Shown: positions 23,413-34,464 of the stretch, in pieces | Layout: each line of letters opens with the position of its first letter | How positions within the stretch are numbered: the first letter of the stretch is position 1 | From: Trematomus loennbergii | Lineage: Eukaryota; Chordata; Actinopteri; Perciformes; Nototheniidae | DNA: 64,000 nucleotides | Reading direction: 5' to 3' | NCBI GenBank assembly: GCA_012861695.1 | Contig: JAAOOA010000011.1 | Coordinates: forward strand, 1,676,501 to 1,740,500 | Notes under the pieces: model-generated | The model's database searches: none | What the model saw: the letters and a program-made list of their open reading frames with translations, nothing else | Told to the model about the DNA's origin: nothing | Translations under genes and position numbers: made by a program

Positions 23413-24199
23413 AGTGCACCAGTTACGGGGGTTGTTGTTAGCATCTGGTGCTAGCTCGGAGCTAACGGAGATTAGAAGCCGTTTCAACAGTAAGGAGAGG
23501 GAGAGCTCTCTCCTGTGGGACTGAGAGAGATAACGTCAGCTCAGGGAGGTAAAGGACTCTCTGAGGGATTAGATTGTAAACTTTAGTCTAAGTTATCTCA
23601 GTGGGTCTCAAACGGTTTGGTCATCTTTGTAAACAAATATTTCCATCTATTTAATATAGTTGTAAAAAACAAGTTAAGAAATAATTCCAATATAGGGGAT
23701 ATTAGTAAAATATGCATAAATAAAAAGAAAAATGCAGACTAGGTAAGATAAAGATAGGAGAGAGGAGTTTATCAATGATGTGTTATTGCTTGTGAGAATA
23801 TTCTAATGGTTTTTTGATTATTGAAATATATACAGTTCTGTTTCATATGAGTGTTGAGAGATGTATCCATAAATCTCTTAATTTCCCCTCAAAGTGCACC
23901 AGATTGATGCTTTTAACTTCAATTTAAAGAAAAACAAATCTTCCCGGGGGTGCATGCAAATAAATAAAACAGGTTCACATGGATAGGATACTAGATAAAT
24001 CTGCACACTCATCATATACACTACACATTTTTCTTGGACTTTTTAACACCATAGTCCCTAATATATTTGTAGAAAGGCAGGAAATGGAATTAAATTGAGA
24101 AAATGTTTCATTGCGGAGGACCCCCTGTTTTGTGTCCCCCCACTTCTCAAACCAAAGTTACACCCTTGTAACACACTTATATATATAAATGGAACCCAT

Positions 24200-24202
<3 letters not shown>

Positions 24203-24244
<42 letters not shown>
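24203..24244. repeat. (TA)n microsatellite
   Basis: An uninterrupted TA run. It follows a ccccctgttttgtgtccccc block that is similar to a block at about 23098-23120, so it may lie at the end of an element. Confidence 0.95.
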
Positions 24245-24246
<2 letters not shown>

Positions 24247-24641
24247 TGTATATATATATAACTGTGTATGTGATTGGCTGGGGGTTCAAAGGAATAGTTA
24301 AAAGAAATTGTAAAAACATCACGATTTCAACTCTTTCCACAAATTAGATTTAAATCATTGATACTGTATGACTCTCAGGACTCTGCATCCTAAAGTAAAG
24401 AATGTGTCAAAAATATATATTTCCAGAAATCATGCAGCCACAGTGTGCCTGAATTAAATGACATGAATTGAATTGTTGTTTGTGGAGAAATAGGTTGTCT
24501 TTTTTTACATTTCTGTTCATGTCAAGATCAAAACAAGATTTAAAGAGATTTAGAGATATGGGAGCGTTGATTTCCTCTTTGGTCAGTCTTAATCTGAGCT
24601 ATGCTAACCATCTCCGGTTGTTTCCTGTGTGTGAGCCTCAC

Positions 24642-24774
24642 CAACAGGCCTGAGGCTCGCTGCTGAAACAGAGATGCGATCGTAGCGACAGTCAGAGGCA
24701 TTCTCCACATCCAGATGATGGAAGTCCAACAGAACACTGTGACCTGGAGGAACACTGACGCTCCACACACACAC
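24642..24774 (-). pseudogene. ovch2: ovch2-like exon 10, CUB1 middle, two extra bases
   Basis: In the frame CVWSVSVPPGHSVLLDF, LDVENASDCRYDRISV it is a clear CUB core. The acceptor cttcag and the phase of exon 9 require one base before TGTGTGTGG, but three are present. The excess TG lies in the exon's opening TG run. Length is 133 where 131 fits. Confidence 0.75.
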
Positions 24775-24850
24775 CTGAAGACACACAGAGACACAGCTCA
24801 CCCAGGGTCAAACGGATGGACACGGAAAATCATTTGGGATTCGGCTTTCA

Positions 24851-25527
24851 GGAACTTATCATTTAAGATAAAATAAGATTTACGGTACTTTATTGATCCC
24901 AATTTGTGTATTCCTTTCGTCACAGCAGCATTTTAAAACAATGCATTGCACATCATGTGAAATAAAAAGAGTAGAAAATAAACAACATAAAATAGAAACA
25001 TCTCAAAATAGAAAAATAAAACAGAACTAAAAAGTTAAATATGTTGACAGTGTAAAATAATCTGTAGACTATCTGATAAATAAACACTATGAGGGGCCAA
25101 ATTACAGCGAACAAAATCTAAAAGTATGATATTATTTACATTAAGTGTGCAAGGAATAGCATATTAACTTAAATATAAATGTAAAATGTACAGTGTGAAG
25201 ATAAGGTCCAGTTATAGCTTAAACAAGAGCTATAAAAGTGTTTATACACGGAAGTGGATTTCTTTTTCATCCTCAATGGCAGTTGTTTGGAAAAAGTATT
25301 TTTGGGCCCAATGAAATGTTGACCCTCCATGAACCCCTCCATGTCAGTTTTGCACATGCAGTGCTGCCTCTATTGGCTGTTGTAATTAATGTGACAAATG
25401 TAGCAATTCATTTCAATCTGAACTAGGAACTTTCCCTAAATCTATGCACGTGCATTTGACTGTATTCACATTGTGTAAACCACATTGAAGTCTATAGGAC
25501 TACTCTGAACGTTGAAAAGAGCTCTAA
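24851..25527. other. Intronic DNA with a reversed retroelement 3' end
   Basis: AAGATAAAATAAGATTTACG followed by TTTATTGATCCC near 24866 is the inverse of a common fish LINE or SINE 3' end. The rest is A/T-rich and without exons. Confidence 0.5.
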
Positions 25528-25626
25528 TGCCCCTTTTCCACCAAACCGGTTCCGGTTCAAGAACCGTTCTTGTGATTTTCTGGTGCTTAACTGGTTATTC
25601 TCTGTAGCACCACTTGTGTTTCCACT

Positions 25627-25818
25627 GGATAACTGGATGGCCTACCTGCCTGTCAGCCTTCCATCTGTGCACAAACTTATCTCGTGCCCTCATTGGTCAT
25701 GTGCGCGTTCGTGTGTGTTGGAGGAGGGGCTCTGTAAGGAAGTGGCAGATTTTTTCCGGTTGTGTATTTTCAAATTCTAGCGATCTCGAGCCGGTTTCTC
25801 AAACTTACCTACCCTACC
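25627..25818. mobile_element. AGGTGGGGTAGG-family MITE fragment
   Basis: It matches the right half of the 16.86-kb copy, from GGATAACTGGATGGCCTACC to CTTACCTACCCTACCT. It is nested in the PIF-like element. Confidence 0.75.
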
Positions 25819-25871
25819 TTTAATGTGGTTCAGCGGCATTAACCGACCGCTGCAGTGCTGCTCGTCCACCA

Positions 25872-26420
25872 GAGTTTATTCTCCCGGAGTTTAGTCTCCC
25901 GTTAACTCATGGCAGAGTTTAGTTTTCCGTTAACTCACGGCAGAGTTTATTCTCCCGTTAACTCACGGCAGAGTTTAGTCTACCGTTAACTCACGGCAGA
26001 GTTTAGTCTCCCGTTAACTCACGGCAGAGTTTAGTCTCCCGTTAACTCACGGCAGAGTTTAGTCTCCCGTTAACTCATGGCAGAGTTTAGTTTTCCGTTA
26101 ACTCACGGCAGAGTTTAGTCTCCCGTTAACTCACGGCAGAGTTTAGTCTCCCGTTAACTCATGGCAGAGTTTAGTTTTCCGTTAACTCATGGCAGAGTTT
26201 AGTTTTCCGTTAACTCACGGCAGAGTTTATTCTCCCGTTAACTCACGGCAGAGTTTAGTCTCCCGTTAACTCACGGCAGAGTTTAGTCTCCCGTTAACTC
26301 ACGGCAGAGTTTAGTCTCCCGTTAACTCACGGCAGAGTTTAGTTTTCCGTTAACTAAAGGCAGAGTTTAGTCTCCCGTTAACTCACGGCAGAGTTTAGTC
26401 TACCGGTAACTCACGGCAGC
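25872..26420. repeat. Minisatellite, 28-bp unit, about 19 copies
   Basis: The unit is GAGTTTAGTCTCCCGTTAAC plus TCACGGCA, with alternating TCTCCCG and TTTTCCG variants and one TAAAGG variant near 26356. It lies inside the PIF-like element. Confidence 0.95.
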
Positions 26421-27298
26421 GGCCGCTGGAAAGTATTCACTGTCTGACTGTCACACAAGCAGCTGATAAATATCCCCCATCCCCTTAAGTGAATGTGTTT
26501 CAGTCTGAATTGACGCTGTTTGGCATCACAGCGCTGTTGAAAGTGTCTCTGGTATAACATGGGTGATGTTAGCATAGCAACCGAAGCTAATCAGACTATC
26601 TTGACTACTTGTTGCTATCCTATTGTGGCATAAGCCGTTTTCTACAGGGACATTTTACCGGCGTATTTTTCATTATGATCCTACTTGTGATAGTCGGACA
26701 TGACACCGTGTGCAGCCCATGTATTGATTTCATCCGATAGCTGCTATAATACAAAATAACAGGAAAACTACTGCCTGCTCTCCACAATGATCAATAGCAG
26801 CAAACGGATGGTCAAAGTAAGGTCAAAATGAACAGAATTAGAATCTCACTAAGCCTGGTTAGTGTTGCCTGAATTTTTTTTTGTATAAGTGTGTGGTAAC
26901 GTTCTAGTCACGTTGCTCAGCGCTACTGCTTGTTACAACTTTTATTTGTCGTACGCCATGAATTGTTATTGCTCAGGTTAATCTCGCCCCTCCGACGTAA
27001 GCGTGAATTATTGGTTCTTAGTTCTTGGTTCTTACCGGGCAGCCGAGTGGGGCCAGCTAAGAACCAGTTTTCGGTGCTTAGAACCGGCCCCACTGCGGTG
27101 GAAACAGGAAGAACCAGAGCTTAATCAGGCTCTAGCCCAGAACCGGCCCTGGAACCGGTTTGGTGGAAAAGGGGCATAAAACTGTCCTGAGGGCCCTGAG
27201 GGTCCTGGGGGCCCTGAGGGTCTGTATGAGAGAGTGACCACGTGTTTTATTGCGGGAGGTCACAGTCACAGTTATTACAGTGAAGGAGTGTCACTCAC

Positions 27299-27389
27299 TG
27301 GTTGTTGTCATAGAGATGACCGGGGAGGGCGGGGTTTCTGATTACACCGTCACTGTCAGTTACAGGACCATCTCTCACACTGCAGAGCT
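27299..27389 (-). CDS. ovch2: ovch2-like exon 9, CUB1 start
   Basis: It encodes LCSVRDGPVTDSDGVIRNPA then LPGHLYDNN, matching the Cys, G-x-I-x-NP and Y of a CUB N-terminus. The acceptor follows directly on a TG tract of about 103 bp (27393-27495). Confidence 0.85.
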
Positions 27390-27391
27390 CT

Positions 27392-27497
<106 letters not shown>

Positions 27498-27575
27498 TAA
27501 TCCTGCATACATCAAAGCAGCATTATGAAATATGGATGAAGAAGACTTGCTGTGATGAGAGGAAGAACTACTCAC

Positions 27576-27608
27576 TGGATAAAGATGTTCTCTGCTGTGG
27601 CTCATCAG
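27576..27608 (-). CDS. ovch2: ovch2-like exon 8, 33-bp linker microexon
   Basis: A short exon between protease and CUB1 encodes DEPQQRTSLS. The acceptor is gttttctttag and the donor gtgagt. Both phases fit, which supports it despite its size. Confidence 0.6.
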
Positions 27609-27999
27609 CTAAAGAAAACACAGAGACATAAACATGTTTATTATGTACAAGAAAAAAGGATAATATCTCTCTATTGCCGGCAAATGTCACACTAATACAT
27701 GAATAGCTTCTAGCAGAATTGTGTACCAACACTTTTAACAGTATTCACTTGTATGTACATTTATATTAACGTATATAAAGTTTAATCCCAAAGCCTGATT
27801 AATAAAGAATCTTTTATGACCTGGATAATGACATTAGTATCGCCCTGATGTTAGTAAGCAAACTCATGTTGAAAACCTGTGTTCACACATCTGGATCATT
27901 GTATATAAACCATCGAGTCAGTCCATCTGACCAGACCAGCAGCTCTCAGTGGAGTTTAACATTCCAACTCTGTTGCTGCTGGTGAGGAGACATTTTGAG

Positions 28000-28860
28000 C
28001 TGTTTATACTGATAACAATATTTCATCTCACCTTCCTTACCTAGTTTTGAATTTGAAGAGATTAGAAGGTCCTGTTTTGTTAAAAATATAAATTGTTTCC
28101 TGTTTGAGATCAACTTATTGACCAAACTGATTCAAGTTTTTGAGTTGGGAGATTGGTTGAACAATGATTAAAATATATATATGTTGAGTATTTGTAGTGA
28201 CAAACTGAAATAGATATTTTACCTCCCTCTGCATTTCTCCTGAGGAGGTTTTTGGCTCATGATTTGCTTTAACTGTAAGTAACTCTATAGTTTTGGTTCA
28301 CTATCACCACGAAAATAAACCATGCTTTCAGGCAGAGACCCACGACAAACATACAGATCTCAGTGCAGAGATATAGAGTCACACTCATCAGGTGGCCAGA
28401 CACTCAGCTCCAAATGAATAAAACATATAGAGGTAAATGAGATTGAGAATGTTTGCTGACAAGCTTACTGTACTTCTCTTCATCAGTGTTATGGCATTGC
28501 TTCGTTTACAGTTTGTTTCCACCACCAAGATTCAAGAGCAGTTCATCAGAAGGACAGTCCTGTGAAGCCAGCTGTCAGACAGGAGGACAACAGACTGAAA
28601 CACTGACTCTGTCTTTGGCCTGCCGCTAACCCCAGCAGCCCTCAGACATTCAATATATTTGAAGTGTCATCGGAGAGACATGTACACATTATAGTTATTG
28701 AGAATGAGTTTATTCGAACCAGAATGTGACCATGTGATGCCTTATCTAATGTATCATAAACACCATCGACTGTATACACTTGTGTAGAAAGTATATTGAT
28801 CCAATTGGTCGCTCTCTATTCTGACTTTTGAGAGACAATCAGAGTTTTATTATTACCTGA
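28000..28860. other. Intronic DNA without recognised features
   Basis: No exon, repeat family or element end that I can support lies in this stretch. It separates the protease part from the linker and CUB exons. Confidence 0.4.
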
Positions 28861-28871
28861 TCCTAACCCAC

Positions 28872-29072
28872 CCTGTCTCAGTTTACTCTTGATCCAGGGC
28901 AGCAGCAGCCTGACATCAGTGAAAACCCCTGGAGATCCTCTCTTGGCGGGGGGCGGCTGCTGTTCTTTCCCCAGCTCCGACCGCATCCCTTCCCCCAGGA
29001 AGTCACACCCAGTGCTACCCAGCGGCCCTCGCCTGAACCTGCAGGGCAAACCAAAGGCCCCCCCGAGTCCCC
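28872..29072 (-). pseudogene. ovch2: ovch2-like exon 7, catalytic Ser, frameshifted
   Basis: It starts [19 protein letters not shown], then [13 protein letters not shown], but then runs into PPPREDLQG. The proper ending ([20 protein letters not shown]) is in the next frame. One base is missing, most likely in the C run read at 28948-28953. The exon is 201 bp where 202 are needed for the phase of exon 8. Confidence 0.85.
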
Positions 29073-29215
29073 CTTCAGAGAGGATGGAGGGAGGAGTAAA
29101 ACATGACCAACCTTTCACAATGTGATGACTGATTCAGAGTTCACAGACTTCAGGGAAGCTCCACTGCTCTTGAACTAAATGTAGAATGATGGTGAAGCAG
29201 ATCTTCTCTTTATAC

Positions 29216-29394
29216 CTGGCAGGCGTCTCTCCCCCCCCCCTCTGGCCCGGCACACAGAACGGTCATGGCAGGCTGAGGCCGTGCTGGTCTCTGGGGACGA
29301 GTTGAGCTCCTGACAGTGTGGAGGACATATTGACATTTGGCCGGATCCACCAGGTCTAACTTGACCTCTCTCAGCACCGCAGGAACACGGCCCT
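29216..29394 (-). CDS. ovch2: ovch2-like exon 6, S1-pocket Asp
   Basis: It encodes LREVKLDLVDPAKCQYVL, MTVLCAGPEGGGRDACQ and an in-frame run of ten G bases. DACQ provides the S1-pocket aspartate and leads into GDSGGP of the next exon. The donor is gtataa. Confidence 0.85.
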
Positions 29395-29477
29395 CTAGGA
29401 CACAGTCAGATATATTAGAATGATATTAGACTAAAGAACAAGTCTGATTTACAGTATTTGGTGGGGGAAATACTAAC

Positions 29478-29573
29478 TTTCCTTCATCCGGCCCCATCCA
29501 CCCATGATGCAACTGGTTCCCGGTTGGATGCTGTCATCGGGCAAAGGCAGACATATTGGCTGTACATGGGTCC
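29478..29573 (-). CDS. ovch2: ovch2-like exon 5
   Basis: It encodes THVQPICLPLPDDSIQPG and SCIMGGWGRMKE. PICLP and GWG are standard S1-protease signatures. The donor gttagt leaves phase 1. Confidence 0.85.
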
Positions 29574-30173
29574 CTGTTAAAAAAACACAGAGCAAAACCT
29601 GAATGAAACACCCCCAAATTAAAAATAAACATGTGTTCTCTTTCCTCTTACTACTGTATTTCCCTCTTTGTCTTTGTGTCAGGTATTACATATATCGAGA
29701 ATATGTCTCTTCTCTCGGGATGACACAATATCTTTCTCCAGAAATAACGACCCAATTACTTTAATTACCCACAGACATTTTCATGAGCAGTTATATAGGG
29801 ACTATTTTCCTTCTCCCTATCTTGCCGGCCAACCGTTTCACCGTGCATCTTACGATGTCCCAATCACGAGCCTCTCACCACGAGGAGACGCTCTGTGATA
29901 CGGTAGGTGGCTGTAGTTCTGTGCAAAGAAAATGTTCCTCCATTAAACTGCTCATAAAAAGGTCTGCGGATGATCTCAAGTAACCAGGTCATGAATTATG
30001 GAAAGAGACATCAAAAGAAGACAGCCATCTTTATGACCGATATCTCCAAACCTGTGCAGCTTAAACCTAGATCGATAAATACACAGGTAGGAGGACATAT
30101 GTTGTTGTTTTGACTTTGGAGTGAACTGGCCCTAAAACATGATCAGTGCTATTCCTCGTTTTCTGAAACCTGC

Positions 30174-30346
30174 CCAGTACAATGTGCTGATCCAACTCCA
30201 TCAGAGCTATGTCATAGTTCATAGGCAAAGCGTGATGGTACTTCTCGTGGACTGAGACAGACTTGATGAGGAAGGCCTGCTTCTCTTCATCATCTACTCT
30301 CTGGTCGAACACTCCCACCACCACTCTCAATCCGCGGAGGAACTCT
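30174..30346 (-). CDS. ovch2: ovch2-like exon 4, catalytic Asp
   Basis: It contains FLRGLRVVVGVFDQRVDDEE and NYDIALMELDQHIVLG, with the catalytic Asp in DIAL. The next exon is in frame only if the donor is GC (gcaggt, just after CTG G). The nearest GT, four bases further on (exon end 30170), would break the frame. Confidence 0.8.
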
Positions 30347-30445
30347 CTAGGCAGAGGAGAAAACCTTTGCATTCATGACAGTCCACTGTGATATCCATAG
30401 ACATGATGCACTTTGGACAGTAGCAGAGAATAAGTAAGAGAGTAC

Positions 30446-30543
30446 TTTGAGCGTGAAGCCAAGCAGTGTGCAGCGGTCAGTATCCAGTGCTCAGTCAGGA
30501 TGGCCCCCCCACAGAAGTGAGAGCCCCTGTACTGCAGGGACAC
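30446..30543 (-). CDS. ovch2: ovch2-like exon 3, catalytic His
   Basis: It encodes [20 protein letters not shown] then ILTAAHC, the catalytic histidine motif of S1 proteases, and LASRS. It ends in phase 2 with a gtactc donor. Confidence 0.9.
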
Positions 30544-30589
30544 CTGAGTGAAGACAACACAAAGCTTCTCAGCAGTTCAACATGATCAC

Positions 30590-31070
30590 AGCAAAACAAG
30601 ATATTACATTACATTACATTTCATATGCAAAGCTTTTTACAATAAGTGCAAAAAACCATAGAGATTCAAACCGAACAACAAGGAAAGTGCAGATATATTC
30701 ACTTCAAGCAAGTCATACTATTGCTGCTCGTGCATTAGTTACAAGGCCTAACAAGCTAATTCTTTAAAGGCTTTTTCTTTTTTTTAATGCCAAGGAATAA
30801 TCGAAATAGATGGGTTTTCATTTGCAACAGAAGATATGCAGAGTTTCTGCTGCTCTGATATCAATGGGGAGCTCTTCCACCATTTAGGAGCCAGGATAGA
30901 AAACAGGCGTGTTTTTGAGGGGTACCTGTTCCACTCACAGAGATGTAGTAGCAGCCGATTGGCTGACGCCAAGCGTAGTGCACTTGCTGGAGTGTATGGT
31001 TTAACCAAGGCCTGGATGTATGGAGGGGCTGTTCCCTGATACACACATATTAACGCCTGATGCAAGAACA
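30590..31070 (-). mobile_element. Degenerate retroelement 3' region in ovch2 intron
   Basis: On the minus strand the fragment reads YIQALVKPYTPASALRLAS, then LFSILAPKWW in another frame, resembling LINE-associated tails common in fish transcripts. A TTACATTACATTACATT run near 30601 is probably its 3' tail. The clade is not assigned. Confidence 0.5.
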
Positions 31071-32142
31071 GTATCTGTATGTAAGCAGTTCATTATTCAA
31101 CTTCTTCTGAGTTCAGCAGCAGAGTAACTCTTCGGCTTCTTGTTTTCCTCACACTAAATATAACACAATACACACAAACATTCTGTGGCCCTGAGACGCA
31201 TGGCAGACCTTTTTGGGGGTTTTCTATCTGTAAAAGAGGTTTCACTGAGTGTTTGTTGTCATAATACTCATTCTTGCCACTAACTAACATTACCTGTTCC
31301 TAAATCACAAAGACAGGAGTAACAACTTAAAAAATGATTAACCAGAATTAATTGTTCTAAATCTCAGGGCTCTCTCTCTCTCTGTAAAAATCATTTAGAG
31401 TGAACCCCTACAAAGAAACACATTCCACCATTTTGATGTAAATAATTACAGACCTGTCTTTGTACTTTGTTTCCCTTAAATGCTTGAGCATGCTTTCTTC
31501 AGTCCACTCTCTACATGTCCCCCCCTCTACCTACTTGACTTGGCCCATCAGAGCCATTGAATGAAGCCACAGGCCAGAGGAGAGGTTGGTTTACATTACT
31601 CTTTTGCTACATTTGGTATCAAAAGAAATACAAAGATCTGTAGATATGATTGCAGGGAAACCTGAGTTTTCCTAATTCATCATTAGAATCATGAACAAAC
31701 ACATCATTTTTTCCGGAGCGTTGAAAGCATGTCTAATGTAAAGGTGAGGTGACAATAAAACCAGACAAAAGATATTTTTGCTAAATCAGCTATGCTTACA
31801 ATGTGAAAATATTGGTTTCATGGTGTTTTATGTCATATTATCCGTGCAGCCTTACTGTCAAAGTGGAGCAACTATGTAATATACATTTTAAATGTTAAAA
31901 GTACAGTACTTCATATTACAGTAGAACATGGAATGATAATACAGTTAGGAGGTAAACCACAAACTCTGTTCTTTACAGCCTGCTTCCGAACACGAAGTAG
32001 CAGATACTAGTGGTCAGTATGCATGAGTAAAGAAAAAGAGGTCAATGCAAACATTCTTTAATATGAACAACACACCATAGCCAATAATTGCACAGCAAAA
32101 GAGAAACTAAAAAAGTACAAAGAAGAAGAAGCAGATACTGAC
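31071..32142. other. ovch2 intron, no further features
   Basis: A/T-rich intronic sequence between exons 2 and 3. Nothing recognised. Confidence 0.4.
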
Positions 32143-32240
32143 CAGCCATGGATGTGATCCGTATGTAGCCTGGGTCCCTCCAACCACCCTGAGGGAGGGC
32201 CCCATCCGGCTCCCAGGAGCAGGAACCCCACACTTTGAAC
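32143..32240 (-). CDS. ovch2: ovch2-like exon 2, propeptide and protease N-terminus
   Basis: The exon reads SKCGVPAPGSRMGPSLR then VVGGTQATYGSHPWL. The Cys of SKCGVP probably tethers the propeptide, and R|VVGG is the activation cleavage site. The acceptor is tgtgtgtcag and the donor gtcagt. Confidence 0.85.
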
Positions 32241-32349
32241 CTGACACACAGGAGGAAATCTGCTCAGGCGTCATACGGTCAGTCCAGAGTCCTGGGGCAG
32301 GAAGGATCCTTAAAGATCTGCTCCCCTGTTCAGTATCTGTGTCACTCAC

Positions 32350-32413
32350 CAGCCGCATTGATGCCAGTGTTTAGCCAGAGCCAGAGAGACAGCAGAGAGG
32401 CCGGGTTCCTCAT
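32350..32413 (-). CDS. ovch2: ovch2-like exon 1, signal peptide
   Basis: The ATG at 32413 starts MRNPASLLSLWLWLNTGINA, a compact hydrophobic signal peptide. The donor is gtgagt, phase 1. It is the only ATG in frame with the propeptide. Confidence 0.8.
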
Positions 32414-32904
32414 CTCTAACAGACACATCTGAGGGCCCCACTGGAAACACACTGCTTCATAGACCTGCTTGTGTGTGATACTTATTAACAAGCCCGTAAA
32501 CTCCTGCAGTGGTTGTGGTGTTCGACGTCACAACCAAATGACCTGCAGTAATACTGAGTCAAAGTGTTGACACTCTCAAGGTTGACTGTCACTGTTGCAT
32601 AAGTGAACACATGCTGACAGAGAAGAAAAGCAGAGAAATAAAAGTGATGGCTAACATGTCAGCTTAACGAGGAAACACTTTTTTTTATTTCCATTTTAGA
32701 TAATAGACCATTGTTGATAGGTTTAGCTTTGTGTGTGAGGTTTACACACAGTCACTGTCTCTGAGTGTGAGCAGTCATTATGAAAGGCTGACCTCTGAGG
32801 GAAAGCTTTACAGGAAACAGAGCCTTCACCACATTCACTTTATGGGGTGTGTCAGATTTTAGAAAATGTGTCATCGTGCTAAAAATAAAATGTAGGGAAT
32901 AATA

Positions 32905-33115
32905 ACAAGGAGGTGTGTGGCGCAGTGGGTTGTGCGTTGGTGTTCAGATCAGGGGGGCACAGGTTCAAATCCCACTGCAGTCAGCATGTCGTTGTGTCCC
33001 TGAGACACTTCACCCCAAATTGCTCCTGTGGGGATTGTCCACAGTATTGAGTATGTAAGTCACTTTGGATAAAAGCGTCTAACAAGTAACATGTCATGTA
33101 ATGTAACAGTAACTG
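32905..33115 (+). mobile_element. tRNA-derived SINE, plus orientation
   Basis: A-box-like TGGCGCAGTGGGTTGTGCG and B-box-like GGTTCAAATCCC are followed by GTGTCCCTGAGACACTTCAC and a TCATGTAATGTAA tail. A second copy lies inverted at 54888-55078 inside FAR1. Confidence 0.85.
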
Positions 33116-33217
33116 ATTGTTCTGGACAATTGATGCTACAACACTGACGTATGTTCACCATTGGAAGTTGTGACAAACTTCTTCAAAACATTTGCTTGTT
33201 TAAGAAAATGTAATCAG

Positions 33218-33735
33218 ATCTTAAAAAGTATTATCATCAAAATGTAAAGTAGTCATTGTGCAGATTGGTCCATTTCAGAATAATATATATGATATGTTTT
33301 ATAATGATTGATCATGAAAGTGTTCTCAAAGCTGGTAAGGTGCAGCTAGTTTGAATGACTTTGTATATGCAGGGTAGCTTGTGGATTTACTCCAGGTGGA
33401 ACTAAAGTCTGATTTAACACTTGATTTATTTCACATCATTCATCCAGATCTGTGAAGTAACTAAAGGTATTCAATACATGTAGTGGAGGAAAAGTACACC
33501 ATTTACCTCTGGATTGTAGTGGAGTAGAAGAACAAAGTAGAAATACTCAAGTTAAGTACAAGTATCTGAAAACATACCTAAGCACAGTACTTGAGTAAAT
33601 GTACTTAGTTACTCTACACTACTGCTTGTTTCACATCTAGCAGAAACATTAGCACTCATTTGGAGCCGTTTCAGATGACCTCACACATGAGAGTCAGTCA
33701 GTATACTCTCTTTGGACTACGCTCAGCTTGGTTTT
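33218..33735 (+). mobile_element. Interspersed repeat, long direct copy of 52208-52855
   Basis: It shares more than 500 bp of near-identical sequence with the FAR1 intron copy, including GTCATTGTGCAGATTGGTCC and TTTCAGATGACCTCACACAT. This copy lacks the CAGAGGTGGGAAAAGTACTC head seen in the other. Confidence 0.85.
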
Positions 33736-34375
33736 GCTCTTACCATCTCCTGAGGAAATACTGTGTCTCTTCAGACAGATGTTAGACTTAGCTGGTGATA
33801 ACATTGGTCTTTTGGTGCTGGGCAGGTAGTGTACAGTATCAGAGATACTTTGATAAAATAACTAAAATAAAGACTGCTGCATGCTACGTCTGGAGAAATT
33901 AGATCTACAACAAATGACTAACATTGCAACAGTAGAACCAAAAACACTGACTGAAAGACACAACAATCTTGTTAGAGCTGAGGGGGACTGCAGAGTCGGG
34001 GGATTCATCACTGCAGGTCCAGTATTATGGGCCACGCCTTTGCACACCACACACAGTCATTGTTAAAGAGACAGTTCAGACTGCTGGAGTTGAATGAGGT
34101 ACAGCAGAAGGCAGTCAGCAAGAGAACCGGCACGGACTCTAAGCCATGTTCTGCTGTAAGTGAGGCAGGGCATATTTTAGCTAGACATAAGAAAGGCCCT
34201 TAAAATAATCTGTGCATTATATACCATATTTATATATGTACACTGCTTCCCTTCCTGTGACAGCTGTACGGTCTGTTTCCATTGATACATTCTACTGTGA
34301 TTAAAACACTGACTATGGATTAATACATAATTCAACCCCAAACCATCCTTTTAACGTAAAACAACAATTATATAA
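33736..34375. other. Gene-free stretch
   Basis: Short ORFs on both strands without splice support. Nothing recognised. Confidence 0.4.
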
Positions 34376-34464
34376 GGCGGTGTGGCAGAGTGGTTGTCTA
34401 CCAATTAGAAGGTTGGTGGTTCAATTCCCAGCCCCAAAGTCAACATGTCAATGTATCCAAGATA

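Larger units (their letters stand above)
25528..27176. mobile_element. PIF/Harbinger-like non-autonomous element
   Basis: Terminal inverted repeats TGCCCCTTTTCCACCAAACC and GGTTTGGTGGAAAAGGGGCA are flanked by TAA (25525-25527, 27177-27179), the 3-bp TWA target typical of PIF/Harbinger. The 1649-bp interior holds a fragment of the AGGTGGGGTAGG MITE and a 28-bp minisatellite. No transposase is present. It sits in the intron between ovch2-like exons 9 and 10. Confidence 0.8.

Noticed and set aside
28816..29118. 100-codon minus-strand ORF starting MKGWSC as a separate protein
   Set aside because: It is the wrong frame of ovch2-like exon 7 for its first half, and it becomes the right frame only after the frameshift.
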